A stretch of 6,819 nt of DNA from a bacterium. Lineage in GTDB: Bacteria; Patescibacteria; Microgenomatia; Levybacterales; UBA12049. This document shows, piece by piece, positions 5,744 through 6,819 of this stretch (positions are counted from its first letter, which is position 1; each line of letters starts with the position of its first letter). A model generated the notes under the pieces. It made no database searches, was not told the origin of the DNA, and saw only the letters and a list, made by a program, of their open reading frames with translations. The position numbers and the translations under genes were made by a program. The stretch covers positions 1 to 6,819 of the forward strand of contig JAKAEH010000047.1 in NCBI GenBank assembly GCA_021825955.1, given 5' to 3'.

Positions 5744-6819
5744 ATGAGCAGTAAGTTGGAAAGCGGAACAAACCAGACAGCTGCGAATGAATCACAGATT
5801 GACAGAGTTTTAAACACGCAGCTTTCGCGAAGGAAATTTTTAAAGGTTTCAGGCCTTACGTTGACTGCTGCCTTTTTAGCAGCCTGCGGAGGAGGACCGT
5901 TGGCAACACCCGCTCATTCCGAAGGTTCTCCATCTTCATCTCCTTCTCCATTTACGACTCCCGGAGAATTTGCTTCTCCCAGCCCTAGCGCTACTGCTGA
6001 GGCAAGCACCTCTCCCAGTCCAACTGCAAGTCCCGAGGTGTCCCCGTCTCCGGATTTGATGAATAATACAATTTCTACTTATGCAAAAACAATGGGAGTT
6101 AAACCGGAAACAGTCACTTTATCCGGAAAAGAATTCAAAGATAAACAGGGAAACGTTTTTACCATAATGTCTACGCCGGATAACACTCCGCTTTTAATGT
6201 TTGACTCACAAGAAGGATGGCAGGAGGCAAACCTTGCTCCTTTGGCAACAAAATCAGGCATTGATCTTGAAACAATGATGCAGGTAACAAGAAAAGAAAA
6301 CGGACAGTGGGTTGATCTTACCCAAGATCAGGAATACACAAACTTGATACAAGAAAATGCAAATCAGGTTTATACCTCCGGGGAATCTGATATGAGCTGG
6401 GTTTTTGGAAGCTTTACCACTGCAGATTGGGGCAAGGTTTTATCTGATTGGCCGGCACTGCAGAAGCAATTGAAGAGCGGTGTCATACCCGACGGTTTTC
6501 CGTATAATTGGGCAGGCCTGGACAGACTAGTTGATTTTGCCGGATCTAATAATATGGGAGTAAGAGCCTTCCATTTGATATGGGGAGATGATATTCCCCC
6601 CTCTATACTTGGTTATTCTAACTCGGACCTAAAGAAAATCTTGGAGTTTACTGTTCGAAGTAGAGTTTTAAGGCATCCCGAGATAAAAGCATGGAACATA
6701 GGAGATGAAATTTATGCAAGAAGCTTATATCAGCAAGGAAATACGGGAGGATTATGGCCCGACAAATTCGGAGCAGCAGACATAGTTGCATTTGTCGGAA
6801 AACTTGTAAAAGAAACAAA
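5744..6819 (+). CDS. Tat-exported lipoprotein with divergent GH10 (xylanase-like) domain, C-terminus beyond the window
   Basis: The frame is open from ATG 5744 to the window end (358 residues plus two bases); the gene continues outside. Residues 1-27 are a polar extension. SRRKFLK at 28-34 is a full twin-arginine motif (R29, R30), followed by a hydrophobic stretch and the lipobox LAAC with Cys48, so the mature protein should be a lipid-anchored surface or periplasmic lipoprotein. A Ser/Pro/Thr linker spans about 52-103. The later part resembles a GH10 TIM barrel: YTSGESDMSW (210-219) matches the TPENxMKW region. IPDGFPYNWAGLDRLVDFA fits the strand leading to HLIWGDDIPP (277-286), which corresponds to HxLVWHxQxP. 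WNIGDE (317-322) corresponds to WDVVNE, with E322 as the predicted acid/base. The nucleophile region is not visible. Known GH10 enzymes cleave beta-1,4-xylan and related glycans. Substrate is uncertain because the His after Trp280 is Gly and the Asn before the catalytic Glu is Asp. No Shine-Dalgarno was seen. Confidence 0.78.
   Translation, partial: MSSKLESGTNQTAANESQIDRVLNTQLSRRKFLKVSGLTLTAAFLAACGGGPLATPAHSEGSPSSSPSPFTTPGEFASPSPSATAEASTSPSPTASPEVSPSPDLMNNTISTYAKTMGVKPETVTLSGKEFKDKQGNVFTIMSTPDNTPLLMFDSQEGWQEANLAPLATKSGIDLETMMQVTRKENGQWVDLTQDQEYTNLIQENANQVYTSGESDMSWVFGSFTTADWGKVLSDWPALQKQLKSGVIPDGFPYNWAGLDRLVDFAGSNNMGVRAFHLIWGDDIPPSILGYSNSDLKKILEFTVRSRVLRHPEIKAWNIGDEIYARSLYQQGNTGGLWPDKFGAADIVAFVGKLVKET
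5828..5887 (+). other. Twin-arginine signal and lipobox coding segment
   Basis: The bases code for the RR pair (5828-5833), FLKV, a hydrophobic run rich in Leu, Thr and Ala, and the lipobox ending in Cys48 (5885-5887). The Tat motif implies export of a folded protein by TatABC, and the lipobox implies lipidation and signal peptidase II cleavage before the Cys. The residues after the Cys are GGGP, with no Asp at +2. A 27-residue polar stretch before the motif is longer than usual for a Tat n-region. Confidence 0.8.
5897..6055 (+). repeat. Low-complexity Ser/Pro/Thr linker-coding stretch
   Basis: These bases encode a degenerate run of Ser-Pro units with Thr, Ala and a few Glu (residues about 52-103), for example SPSSSPSP and STSPSPTASPEVSPSP. 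It is not an exact DNA repeat; synonymous codons vary (TCT, TCC, AGC, AGT, CCA, CCC, CCT, CCG), which suggests amino-acid-level selection. It most likely spaces the catalytic domain from the membrane anchor and could be a target for O-glycosylation. Confidence 0.7.

Noticed and set aside
5926..6055. Possible tandem DNA repeat or CRISPR-like array
   Set aside because: The periodicity comes from Ser-Pro codons with varied synonymous use; there are no exact repeats or spacers of regular length.
6079..6261. Minus-strand open frame of 60 codons
   Set aside because: It is antisense to the GH10-like lipoprotein, whose frame stays open from a strong promoter to the window end.

Overview
The window is AT-rich bacterial DNA carrying part of a cell-surface polysaccharide locus. 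Six protein genes are readable; the first and last run off the window edges. UGA ends one gene, no internal TGA appears in the frames read, and tryptophan is TGG, so the standard bacterial code fits. No clear Shine-Dalgarno sequence precedes any start. Small, tightly packed, AT-rich glycan genes beside a Tat-type lipoprotein with a Ser/Pro/Thr linker would fit an uncultivated low-GC lineage such as Patescibacteria (CPR; Microgenomates-like). That assignment is a low-confidence inference, because no marker gene is present.

Layout. Bases 1-1233 (minus) hold the N-terminal 411 residues of a multi-pass GT-C/GT39-like membrane glycosyltransferase. Bases 1290-2117 (plus) hold a single-pass membrane protein with two similar beta-rich modules resembling DUF4330. 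Bases 5634-2138 (minus) form a compact run of three genes: an O-antigen ligase/polymerase-like membrane protein, a GT4 glycosyltransferase, and a second GT4 enzyme of the DUF1972 rhamnosyltransferase-like type. Gaps between these three are 8 and 3 bases. From 5744 (plus) to the window end runs a lipoprotein with a textbook twin-arginine signal and lipobox, a Ser/Pro/Thr linker, and a divergent GH10 (xylanase-like) domain. It is transcribed from a strong sigma70-type promoter.

How the genes may work together (inference). Cytoplasmic GT4 enzymes would build an oligosaccharide on a lipid carrier. The GT-C enzyme would add a sugar from a polyprenyl-phosphate donor on the outer face, and the Wzy/WaaL-like protein would polymerise or transfer the chain. 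The two plus-strand genes differ from the glycan genes in base composition and orientation. They may be resident genes into or beside which the AT-rich glycan genes were inserted. No tRNA, rRNA, CRISPR array, insertion sequence or convincing terminator was seen.
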